The notes under the pieces were generated by a model, which had not been told where the DNA came from, did not search any database, and saw only the letters and a program-made list of their open reading frames with translations. A program made the translations under genes and the position numbers. 7,055 bases of DNA from Candidatus Odinarchaeota archaeon. Its GTDB lineage: Archaea; Asgardarchaeota; JAGGXT01. How positions within the stretch are numbered: the stretch's first letter is position 1; every line of letters starts with the position of its first letter. Shown in pieces: positions 1 to 6,334 of the stretch. The stretch is from positions 1-7,055 of the forward strand of contig JAGGXT010000324.1 of assembly GCA_021162905.1 (NCBI GenBank), given 5' to 3'.

Positions 1-45
1 GTACATACCAATACTAAATTAACTCCTAGGGGGACTATATAATAA

Positions 46-681
46 ATGTACGTTGAGGAAAGCACATTAAAATTTATACTTACAGAATTGATATCTACAC
101 TTATTTCTGAGATGGAGCGATTGGGAATTTCACCATTTGCTGGGCCACTTATAGCTAGATTTGAAGAGCGTTTTAATGAACTTTTCAAAATGACGCAAAC
201 CTCTACAATTTCAGAGGTTGATGAGCTAAAGAAGAGAATCGACGAGTTACGAAAAACAGTACAACTTTACGAGGCAAAATTAGCAGAAAAGGAAAAGCAA
301 ATTCAATACCTCTCAAAACAGCTTGAGCAAATAAAAGCGTCTGCAGGAGCATCAACGGATATTGCTCAGAGAGTAGAAAACTTAAGAAATAGCCTATTAG
401 AGTGTAGAAAGAAATTAGAGTATTACATTAAAAGAGTACAAATGCAAGAAGAAGAACTAAATAGATTATATAATCTTACTGAAGATGATCCAACTTATCA
501 GCCATACTACGTCTTAAGAGACGAAGCACCAAATTGGGTAAGTATTAGAAATATTTCTGATTTAACGGGAATTCCTATTTCGAAAGTTAAAAAGATACTT
601 GAGAACTTTGAAAGAAGAGGGCTTATTGAAATAAAAAACGATCAGGCAAGATGTTTAATGGTAATAAGGCCTACCAGATAG
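46..681 (+). CDS. Coiled-coil protein with C-terminal winged-helix domain, function unknown
   Basis: I do not recognise a named family. The 211-residue soluble protein has three visible parts. Residues 1-50 are a helical, partly hydrophobic N-terminus. Residues about 56-98 and 106-143 are two charged heptad-rich segments (many E, K, L, Q), a long coiled coil broken by a short A/S/G-rich turn near 98-105. Residues about 155-208 have the pattern of a winged helix: ISDLTGIPISKVKKILENF as a helix-turn-helix, then RRGLIEIK as the first wing strand. This suggests an elongated dimeric DNA-binding or chromosome-associated protein, but no partner or target is visible. The ATG at 46 is preceded by AGGGGGA (28-34), only a loose SD match, at 11 bases. 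An ATG at residue 23 (position 112) is a weaker alternative. Any promoter lies mostly outside the window. The stop is TAG and no strong T-tract follows. Confidence 0.82.
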   Translation: MYVEESTLKFILTELISTLISEMERLGISPFAGPLIARFEERFNELFKMTQTSTISEVDELKKRIDELRKTVQLYEAKLAEKEKQIQYLSKQLEQIKASAGASTDIAQRVENLRNSLLECRKKLEYYIKRVQMQEEELNRLYNLTEDDPTYQPYYVLRDEAPNWVSIRNISDLTGIPISKVKKILENFERRGLIEIKNDQARCLMVIRPTR

Positions 682-763
682 ACATCGAGATAGTATTAAT
701 TTGTATATTATGTTGTATATGAAGAAAGAAGAAAGGAAAACATCTATATAGGGGTTAAACTAC

Positions 764-773
764 TTTTTATATA
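764..773 (+). promoter_or_regulatory. TATA-like promoter element for the membrane protein at 808
   Basis: The run TTTTTATATA follows an A-rich BRE-like stretch (TTAAAC at 755-760). A transcript starting about 25 bases downstream would begin near 790-795 and carry only the SD site before the start codon. This is inferred from archaeal promoter spacing. The region is AT-rich, so chance matches are possible. Confidence 0.5.
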
Positions 774-794
774 TTAAGAGGATTAGATTCTATT

Positions 795-800
795 GGAGTG
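795..800 (+). promoter_or_regulatory. Ribosome binding site of the gene at 808
   Basis: GGAGTG, continuing into GAT, closely matches the archaeal anti-SD complement GGAGGTGAT with one G missing. It sits 7 bases before the ATG at 808 and supports that start. Confidence 0.7.
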
Positions 801-807
801 ATTTACC

Positions 808-1431
808 ATGGTTGCTATTGAGTCGCTTCCTATTGAAACATATGCATCAATTGCTCTTATTTTAGGAGGCATAGCGCTAGCGAGTTGGTTTTTTGAGGCA
901 CTCTCTGACAAAATACCGATTTTCGGTAAAATACTTACACCAATAATAAAGATAATTGGAATATTTGGCTTCTTTATTGGCATCGCGGACATAGTTGTAG
1001 CCTATTATGCATTTAGTTCAAGAGCACTTAATACATTTACCTTGGTAATGCTTGCACTTCTCGGAATCGCTCTCTTCATTGCACCACTTACAAAAATACC
1101 TATTGCAGCATTTGCTGCGCTTCTTTCAGGAGCTGCGCTTGCTATGTTAGTACTTTCAGCTATACCTCCCAACTGGTGGGATACCCTAGTCCTGATAAGT
1201 CCAGTCCTAACTAGAACAAATATCGCAATTGCTGCTTTCATTATAGGTGCTGTTATTGTTTATAGTATAACTAGGATGATCACCGATATAATTGAATTTA
1301 TAGGAAAAATTTTGACATTTAAACCCATTGCTTTCATTATTGCATTTCTGGCCATTGCTGAGGGCATAGCAATTCTTCTGGGTACAACAATTTGGATTTA
1401 TATAGCACCATACCTAAGCGCTTATACATAG
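808..1431 (+). CDS. Six-helix membrane protein with internal repeats, function unknown
   Basis: The 207-residue protein is almost entirely hydrophobic and I do not recognise its family. Likely membrane helices are at about 12-30, 45-68, 76-93, 97-119, 138-157 and 172-197. There is no cleavable signal peptide, no conserved charged active-site motif in the helices and no cysteine. Residues 15-44 and 141-170 align without gaps: both start with IA, share D at 34/160 and I at 36/162, and end with GKILT (40-44 and 166-170). The protein therefore seems to have arisen by duplication of a two-helix unit. The middle pair may be a third, more diverged copy, since GIAL (21-24, 86-89) and KIPI (35-38, 96-99) recur in the same order. 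It has its own promoter-like box and a good SD, and a T-tract ends it, so it is probably monocistronic. A channel, transporter or scaffold role cannot be decided. Confidence 0.85.
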   Translation: MVAIESLPIETYASIALILGGIALASWFFEALSDKIPIFGKILTPIIKIIGIFGFFIGIADIVVAYYAFSSRALNTFTLVMLALLGIALFIAPLTKIPIAAFAALLSGAALAMLVLSAIPPNWWDTLVLISPVLTRTNIAIAAFIIGAVIVYSITRMITDIIEFIGKILTFKPIAFIIAFLAIAEGIAILLGTTIWIYIAPYLSAYT

Positions 1432-1467
1432 CTTTTTTATTTTCTTTATTTTTTCATATTTTTATCT
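1432..1467 (+). terminator. Archaeal T-tract terminator
   Basis: Directly after the stop codon of the six-helix protein come several T runs (CTTTTTTAT, then TTTCTTTATTTTTTC, then ATATTTTTAT) with no stem-loop. This is the usual form of intrinsic termination in archaea. It separates this gene from the next, which has its own promoter-like box. Confidence 0.65.
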
Positions 1468-1470
1468 AAA

Positions 1471-1487
1471 ACAAAAATATTTTTAAG
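1471..1487 (+). promoter_or_regulatory. BRE/TATA-like promoter of the MgtC-type gene
   Basis: ACAAAA (BRE-like, 1471-1476) precedes ATTTTTAA (TATA-like, about 1479-1486). The expected transcript start near 1508 would give a leader of about 25 bases containing the SD site at 1523-1527. The assignment rests on spacing and composition. Confidence 0.5.
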
Positions 1488-1522
1488 GCAACATATATTT
1501 TCTTCTACTCTACTTACTTAAT

Positions 1523-1527
1523 GGTGA
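1523..1527 (+). promoter_or_regulatory. Ribosome binding site deciding the ATG at 1534
   Basis: GGTGA is complementary to the archaeal 16S tail and lies 6 bases before the ATG at 1534. The nearby ATG at 1521 is out of frame with the gene and contributes its G to this site, so it is not the start. Confidence 0.65.
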
Positions 1528-1533
1528 CACAGA

Positions 1534-2856
1534 ATGCAAATCCTACTTTCTACCGAGCTAGCTGTAAAGATCTTAGTTGGATTTTCAGTAGGTGCAATCA
1601 TCGGACTTGAGAGGCAAAAATGGAAAGAAGAACAGCCACTAGGCCTCAGAAGTTTTGGGTTAATAAGCTTATTTGGCACACTTGTAGTGATAACTAACGA
1701 CCAATTACATGAGAGTATACTTATTTATTTTGCAGTAGGATTTGTAATGTTTACAGTCAGCGTATACACGGTATATAGAGTATGGAAGACAGCAGAATAC
1801 GGACTTACCACATCTATTGCATTTGTGATAGCCTTTTTGCTTGGCCTTCTAGTTGGTCTTGATAACGGTTATAACAATGCAATGGTTTTAGCAGCAACCG
1901 TATCAATATTTACAACATTTGTCCTTTCTATGAAAGGAGAATTTACAAAAATAATCCATGAATTATCATCAGAAGAAATTACTTCAGCTTTAGAATTAGG
2001 GATTTTGCTTCTTCTATTTTATCCACTTATACCAGCAGGTGTTACGGATCCAATATTCCATACTATAGACTTACAAACTTTTTATTTCCTGATGATCATT
2101 TTACTATCAATAATGTTTGTAAATTATATCCTTATAAAGAAGTTTGCATATCGTGGCATTTTGCTTTTTGGAATTTTCGGGGGCTTGGTAAATAGCGAAG
2201 CTACTGTAATGAGTTTAGGAAGGCATTATAATGAGATAGATGAGCAGTATAAAGATTACATAAGATTGGGAATTTTACTAGCAAATGTTTCAATGTTACT
2301 AAGAAATATCTTTATCGCAGCAATATTAGATCCTACCGTGTCAAAAGATCTTGTGAGAATACTTATTATTCCACTAGGAATTTTCATTTGCATAGGAATC
2401 ATAAGAGTCATGTTATTACTAAGAAGAGAAAGAAGAGAATTAGAGGATTTGGCAACACCTGAGATTGAAACTCCTTTTTCCCTAAAAACGGCTGCAAAGT
2501 TTGTAGTAGTTTTCGCGGTTGTTACTTTTCTTTCAGTGCTACTCGAGTCGGTTTTCGATGTTTACGGGATATATATAGCTGGCGTTATTGGCGGCTTAGC
2601 TAATGCAGGAGCTGTTACTTTAGCATCGGTAACATTATTTGCAACAGGAAAAATATCTGCCGTAGACGCAGCTATTTCTATCATTTTAGCAAATGTCTCT
2701 GCTGTAGCGAATAAAATAATTTATGCAAAAGCAAGCAATTTAGAAAAAGAGATAATAAGGAAAATACGTAATGATGCTATAGTTTTCTTTACTATAGTAG
2801 TCATCTACTTATTTATTATATCTACAAATCTTTTACCGATTCAAGCACTTTTATAA
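1534..2856 (+). CDS. MgtC/SapB family integral membrane protein with DUF4010 domain
   Basis: This is a 440-residue polytopic membrane protein. The N-terminal part (about 1-135) is an MgtC/SapB domain, with the hallmark GAIIGLERQ at 20-28 followed by GLRSFGLISLFGTL at 37-50. The rest (about 150-430) fits DUF4010, with GGLVNSEATVMSLGR at 216-230 and a matching second half: GGLAN at 353-357 and ILANVSA at 384-390 mirror GGLVN at 216-220 and LLANVSM at 248-254. About a dozen hydrophobic helices are visible. A charged cytoplasmic linker with clustered R/E (297-306) joins the two DUF4010 halves. Bacterial MgtC proteins are linked to low-magnesium survival, but the biochemical activity of the MgtC-DUF4010 form is unknown, so no substrate is assigned. 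The gene has its own promoter-like box and SD. Its last 35 bases overlap the convergent macro-domain gene. It is intact and of normal length for the two-domain family. Confidence 0.93.
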   Translation: MQILLSTELAVKILVGFSVGAIIGLERQKWKEEQPLGLRSFGLISLFGTLVVITNDQLHESILIYFAVGFVMFTVSVYTVYRVWKTAEYGLTTSIAFVIAFLLGLLVGLDNGYNNAMVLAATVSIFTTFVLSMKGEFTKIIHELSSEEITSALELGILLLLFYPLIPAGVTDPIFHTIDLQTFYFLMIILLSIMFVNYILIKKFAYRGILLFGIFGGLVNSEATVMSLGRHYNEIDEQYKDYIRLGILLANVSMLLRNIFIAAILDPTVSKDLVRILIIPLGIFICIGIIRVMLLLRRERRELEDLATPEIETPFSLKTAAKFVVVFAVVTFLSVLLESVFDVYGIYIAGVIGGLANAGAVTLASVTLFATGKISAVDAAISIILANVSAVANKIIYAKASNLEKEIIRKIRNDAIVFFTIVVIYLFIISTNLLPIQALL

Positions 2857-3370
2857 ATTCATTGCATTGGTCCTTATTTATGTCACAGAGGATTATCTCT
2901 CTCAATTTAGTTCCACCTTTTATAAAAGCAAGAATTTCATTTATCATAATCTCTGCCGCATCTTTTTTTGAGACGCCACCCACTCCTGTTCCTAATGCAG
3001 GTATAGCTAAAGAAAAAACATCTTTAAGATCCTCTGCAACTTTTAATGCAGCTTTTATAGCTTTTCTTACATTTTCTTGATTTATTCGCATTGCGGGGCG
3101 TTCCATCGTAGGAGTATGAACTACATATTTTATATTTAATTTACCAGCGGTCGTATAGATAGCAGAGCCTACGGGTACAGGAGCTTGTTTCATGGCCTCT
3201 TTTTCTATTATATCCCCTCCAGCTCTTTTGATTGCACCAGCAACACCACCACCCATTATCATTAGACTATTTGCAGCATTAACAATGGCATCCACATTCA
3301 ACTTTGTGATATCACCAAAATATACTTTTATTTCAGAATTGTTTATCCTTATCCTATAAAGAAAGGACAT
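2822..3370 (-). CDS. Macro-domain protein (ADP-ribose binding, Af1521-like COG2110)
   Basis: The 182-residue protein is essentially one macro domain. Numbering from the ATG, the signature is GDIT at 19-22, NAAN at 31-34, the glycine loop GGGVAGAI at 40-47 and the phosphate-binding loop PALGTGVGG at 124-132. The Asp of GDIT normally binds the adenine of ADP-ribose, and NAAN with the two glycine loops holds the ribose and phosphates. Relatives bind ADP-ribose and often remove it from proteins or deacetylate O-acetyl-ADP-ribose. Here the MacroD catalytic Asp after GGGV is Ala, as I recall for Af1521, and the usual aromatic of the second loop is Gly 131, so activity on protein-linked ADP-ribose is uncertain. 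The ATG at 3370 is chosen because AGGTGA lies 8 bases upstream. A GTG at 3382, directly after the stop of the upstream gene, would add four residues but is itself part of that SD. It is the last gene of the minus-strand operon. Confidence 0.92.
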   Translation of the reverse strand: MSFLYRIRINNSEIKVYFGDITKLNVDAIVNAANSLMIMGGGVAGAIKRAGGDIIEKEAMKQAPVPVGSAIYTTAGKLNIKYVVHTPTMERPAMRINQENVRKAIKAALKVAEDLKDVFSLAIPALGTGVGGVSKKDAAEIMINEILAFIKGGTKLREIILCDINKDQCNEFIKVLESVKDL

Positions 3371-3378
3371 ATCCCGAC

Positions 3379-3384
3379 TCACCT
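3379..3384 (-). promoter_or_regulatory. Ribosome binding site deciding the macro-protein start
   Basis: On the minus strand AGGTGA overlaps the TAG stop of the KaiC-like gene and lies 8 bases before the ATG at 3370. It uses the G of the stop codon and the GTG that could otherwise be read as the start. This argues for the ATG and for coupled translation. Confidence 0.65.
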
Positions 3385-4156
3385 AGAATATAATTATTTC
3401 TTCGGATATTTCAATAGTCTTTTCGGGATATATAACAATTCCCTTTTCAGAGATCTCCATTTCAACAGTCTTTAAAGAATGTTTAGAGCCACGTACTTTA
3501 ATAATTTCACACGCTCGAATTTTCTCCACTCCACGTCTTAGAAGATATAATACAAGAACTCCATCAGCTATGAATGCTAGAACGTCGTGAAACATAGATC
3601 CACTCATATACTTTTGTGCAGTGCTTACAATAGTCATTCTATTCCTTTTAAGTGTATTAACAAATCTGATGATATTACCTCTCATTTTTAAAGGATCTTG
3701 TTCTAAGAATAAAAATTGCGTTATTGAATCTACTGCAACACGCTTAGGATTTATAGTTCTAGCTAAATCAAAAAACGCCGAAAGAACGTCATCTATAGTA
3801 TATTCAATATAACCAACATTTGGATTTATCTCTGGAAGCACTATCTCCCTAGTTTGACCCGGCATTGGAGTTGGCACCGCATTAAGAATTCTAATAAGAC
3901 CATCATCTTCCAATTTGTCTAGATCCCAGCCAAAGGACTTTGCATCACGTTTAATCTCATAAGGACTTTGCTCAGTGGTAATAAAAATCCCCGGCTCTCC
4001 ATAATCAATAGCCCCCCTTACAATATATTGTAACGCGAACGTAGTTTTGCCAGTTCCTGGTCCACCCATTACAAGAAAATTTCGCTCTTTAGGGATACCA
4101 CCATTCAAAAGTTCATCGAGCCCTTCAATGCCACTTGGAACCCTAGCTTTTATCAA
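3383..4156 (-). CDS. Single-domain KaiC-like RecA-superfamily ATPase
   Basis: The protein (257 residues from TTG) is a single KaiC domain. Near its N-terminus is the family motif GIEGLDELLNGGIP (9-22). Walker A is GGPGTGKTT (31-39). The catalytic strand is FITTEQSP (58-65), where Glu 62 is kept but the second Glu of the usual EE pair is Gln 63. KSFGWDLDKL (73-82) and Walker B RVAVDSI with Asp 143 follow, and IKVRGSKHS forms the C-terminal motif. Archaeal KaiC-like ATPases are thought to act as signalling hubs with paired sensor and output proteins, and the adjacent longin/zinc-domain gene is a natural partner. The start is set at TTG 4156 because GGAGG (4165-4169) lies 8 bases upstream and the protein then begins, as relatives do, a few residues before the GI.GLDELL motif. 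An ATG at 4195 would add 13 residues but has no clear SD. A weak TATA-like box at 4201-4207 could give an internal promoter. The macro gene follows after 12 bases. Confidence 0.93.
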   Translation of the reverse strand: MIKARVPSGIEGLDELLNGGIPKERNFLVMGGPGTGKTTFALQYIVRGAIDYGEPGIFITTEQSPYEIKRDAKSFGWDLDKLEDDGLIRILNAVPTPMPGQTREIVLPEINPNVGYIEYTIDDVLSAFFDLARTINPKRVAVDSITQFLFLEQDPLKMRGNIIRFVNTLKRNRMTIVSTAQKYMSGSMFHDVLAFIADGVLVLYLLRRGVEKIRACEIIKVRGSKHSLKTVEMEISEKGIVIYPEKTIEISEEIIIF

Positions 4157-4164
4157 AAGGATTG

Positions 4165-4169
4165 CCTCC
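4165..4169 (-). promoter_or_regulatory. Ribosome binding site supporting a TTG start
   Basis: The minus strand reads GGAGG, the full core complement of the 16S tail, 8 bases before TTG at 4156. Inside the longer reading frame from ATG 4195 this perfect SD would have no purpose. It is the main reason for the shorter KaiC-like protein. Confidence 0.7.
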
Positions 4170-4211
4170 GTATAATCACATTTTAGTATTATCATTCATT
4201 ATTAAAATTCT

Positions 4212-5345
4212 TTATAGCAATATTTTCTTTTTACTAGTTTTCTTGAATGGCTTTACCCTCGATCTTAATTCAGATAGTTTTTTAAAATGCATGAAACGCT
4301 CATGAAATTTGCTAATTTTTTGCTTAGGAACTGGTCTTATAAGCTGCTTTAGAATCTTCTTTTCAATAAACTCTCTAGCTTTTTCATTAAGAGAATATGA
4401 AGAAATGGTAAAAATGTTAGTTTCATTCAAATTAAAGTATTTATTGCATTTTAAACAAAAGATTTTATACGCAGGTTCATTTACAATAGAATTGCAATGC
4501 TCACAGTAAAAACTCTCAAACTCTCTAAAGTCTGCAACTTCTAACTCTCGCTTGCAAGATGGACATACAAGCTTTTCAGCTTTACTAGAAGTGAATAATG
4601 TTTTAGGACCTATATAACCGCACCTAAAGTGTTCAATGAAAATTTTCTTAACTATAGAAGAACTACCACAATGAGGACATGTAGCAACAGTAATTACATG
4701 TGATGTCTTGCAGAGCGGACACTGAAGTATTGATGCGTAGGTTTCTCGAATAAGATATCCATTTTTTGTTAGTGTTTCCAATAAGAATTTAAGCTCAGAC
4801 GGATTTATAGGGGCTATAGATTTCAACTCAGGATATGAAATAATCAAATCTCCAGTAAGTTTAATTTTCGGCAATATACGGAGTCCTTTATTCAAAATTA
4901 AATGTAAAAGCAATTTCTGAGCGTTTTCATCTAATAAAATATCAGTTACTGCTTCTTCACCAGCTATTACGAAGCCATATTGGGATACTATCGAGTCAAG
5001 ATCTCTAATGATTACAGGAATGGCATTAATATTAGGCTCTTCGAATAATCCATATCTTCTAATAATTCTTCCACGTATGTCTTCAACAAAGTCAATATAT
5101 TTTGTTTTATCCTCTTCACTGCTTACAGCAAGAACCAATATAGGACCTTCTACGTATGTATGAACTAATAATTTAAAGTTCCCCATAGAGATTTCACTTA
5201 TCTCTTGGCCACTTATCTCTCTAGCAAAACCAAGGATTGCAGTAATAAGCCCCGAAAAAAGTACAGGATCTACATTAAACCCTTTATATGTTCTGGATAA
5301 AATTGGGGTCCCAGATCTATTAATTAACCATATAGCATATATCAT
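4212..5345 (-). CDS. Longin-like domain fused to a TackOD1-like winged-helix/zinc-ribbon output domain
   Basis: The protein has 377 residues in three parts. Residues 1-100 look like a longin (adaptin small chain/roadblock-type) domain: it opens with MIYAIWLINRSGTPILSRTY, then an amphipathic helix, then strands such as FKLLVHTYVEGPILVLAVS. Residues about 140-205 form a winged-helix-like segment. Residues 209-300 hold paired zinc ligands: C209/C212, C223/C226, H239/C242, C261/C264, C281/C284 and C297/C300, twelve in all and enough for three zinc ions. The stretch IEHFRCGYIGPKTLF (237-251), followed by CPSC, CEHC and CLKC, resembles TackOD1, an output domain described in TACK archaeal signalling proteins. 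That match is from memory. The tail (330-377) is very basic and may bind nucleic acid or membrane. The ATG overlaps the dys stop as ATGA, with GGAGATGA upstream. It probably works with the KaiC-like ATPase encoded next; ligand and target are unknown. Confidence 0.82.
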   Translation of the reverse strand: MIYAIWLINRSGTPILSRTYKGFNVDPVLFSGLITAILGFAREISGQEISEISMGNFKLLVHTYVEGPILVLAVSSEEDKTKYIDFVEDIRGRIIRRYGLFEEPNINAIPVIIRDLDSIVSQYGFVIAGEEAVTDILLDENAQKLLLHLILNKGLRILPKIKLTGDLIISYPELKSIAPINPSELKFLLETLTKNGYLIRETYASILQCPLCKTSHVITVATCPHCGSSSIVKKIFIEHFRCGYIGPKTLFTSSKAEKLVCPSCKRELEVADFREFESFYCEHCNSIVNEPAYKIFCLKCNKYFNLNETNIFTISSYSLNEKAREFIEKKILKQLIRPVPKQKISKFHERFMHFKKLSELRSRVKPFKKTSKKKILL

Positions 5346-6334
5346 GATTTATTCATCTCCATTTTGCTTAATAGAGCACCAATAATAATGGGAAGTAAGA
5401 TTGTAGCATCTCCTTCAACTGTTATATGTTTAGCAGTTTCACTAAGTTTCCCCCAAGAGATTGCCTCTCGCGTTTTAGCCCCTGAGAGGCTCCCATCCCA
5501 TTCTGGAGCAGTTGTTATATATACAGCATATTTCAAACCTTCTTTGAATTGGTTCCACCAAATCGTATGGTGCTTAGATATTCCACCACCTATTATAAGA
5601 GCCCCCGTATTTTTCGATTCCCAAATGATATCATTTAATAAATCTTCATCCTTTAAAATATTAATTTTGAAATCTTTATGTGTTTGATGGAACAACCATA
5701 TCTGATACCCAACTGCTCCATCAGTAATTCCTGGAACAATTATGGGGATTTTATTTTTTGTAGCCCAGTATATTATTGATTCCTCGTTATCTATTCTCTT
5801 TCCAATTTCCCATATTAATTCATACGTTGACAATTCACGCAATCCACTTTCATATATATTTGAAAGTATAGGCTGGAGTTTCTTTTCTAAAATAATTCCA
5901 TAGCTTTCATTAGGCACAAGAACATTTCCAAGCCTATTAATTTCCAACTTCCGAAGCATAATATCGTCCATCATAAAAGATCCATGAAAGTATTTTTGCC
6001 AAATCCTAGCCAAATCATGATCTAGAGTTCCAGTTGTTGTTATTACAACGTCAAACATTTTTCTTTTTATCAGTTCTTTAATTACCCCTCTAGTTCCTGT
6101 TGCAATTATACAAGCAGGAAATGATAAAAATCTTGTAACATCTTTCTTCATAATCATTTCCGAAAGAATGTCAACAGCTTCAGCTACTTTTGTTGCTGTG
6201 AATCCACCTGTGTTTTTTAGTTGAAGATATAAATCATAAAGTGTTATAACTGATGAAAGATTAATATCCCTAACTGGTTTTTTTAATAATGATTTTCTAG
6301 TTTTATCATAATCCCATTTCGATTCTTGACTCAT
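5342..6334 (-). CDS. dys: Deoxyhypusine synthase
   Basis: This cytoplasmic enzyme uses NAD+ and spermidine (or a related polyamine) to place an aminobutyl group on one lysine of translation factor aIF5A, the first step to hypusine. At 330 residues it has the usual length. Diagnostic motifs are TGGFTATKVAEAVDIL (42-57), TTGTLDHDLAR (100-110), the NAD-site loop PGITDGAVGYQIW (201-213), LIIGGGISKHH (246-256), and the C-terminal EAISWGK (290-296) with the catalytic Lys 296 next to Trp 294. All key residues seem present, so it should be active. The aIF5A gene is not in the window. The ATG overlaps the dtxR-type stop as ATGA and GGTGG (6342-6346) lies 7 bases upstream. Its stop overlaps the start of the longin-like gene in the same way, so it is the second gene of a translationally coupled run. 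Placement under a metal-dependent repressor is unexpected for an essential translation-factor modifier. Confidence 0.96.
   Translation of the reverse strand: MSQESKWDYDKTRKSLLKKPVRDINLSSVITLYDLYLQLKNTGGFTATKVAEAVDILSEMIMKKDVTRFLSFPACIIATGTRGVIKELIKRKMFDVVITTTGTLDHDLARIWQKYFHGSFMMDDIMLRKLEINRLGNVLVPNESYGIILEKKLQPILSNIYESGLRELSTYELIWEIGKRIDNEESIIYWATKNKIPIIVPGITDGAVGYQIWLFHQTHKDFKINILKDEDLLNDIIWESKNTGALIIGGGISKHHTIWWNQFKEGLKYAVYITTAPEWDGSLSGAKTREAISWGKLSETAKHITVEGDATILLPIIIGALLSKMEMNKS

Noticed and set aside
701..720. Direct repeat of TTGTATAT (701-708 and 713-720)
   Set aside because: It is short, of low complexity and in an AT-rich intergenic stretch, so chance explains it. No third copy or symmetry was seen.
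721..740. Purine-rich tract between the first two genes
   Set aside because: It is too far from the next start to be an SD and forms no hairpin. I see no specific role.
783..1241. Minus-strand open frames opposite the six-helix membrane protein
   Set aside because: They mirror a hydrophobic coding frame that has a good SD and promoter; the opposite frames have no domain or initiation signals.
1521..1536. ATG at 1521 as start of the MgtC-type gene
   Set aside because: It is out of frame with the gene and overlaps the GGTGA SD of the ATG at 1534.
3371..3382. GTG at 3382 as the start of the macro-domain gene, directly after the preceding stop
   Set aside because: The GTG lies inside the AGGTGA that serves as SD for the ATG at 3370, and no separate SD precedes the GTG at a usable distance.
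5364..5687. A 107-codon open frame on the plus strand opposite deoxyhypusine synthase
   Set aside because: The dys frame is strongly conserved and complete. The opposite frame has no SD, no recognisable domain and is a by-product of the codon pattern.
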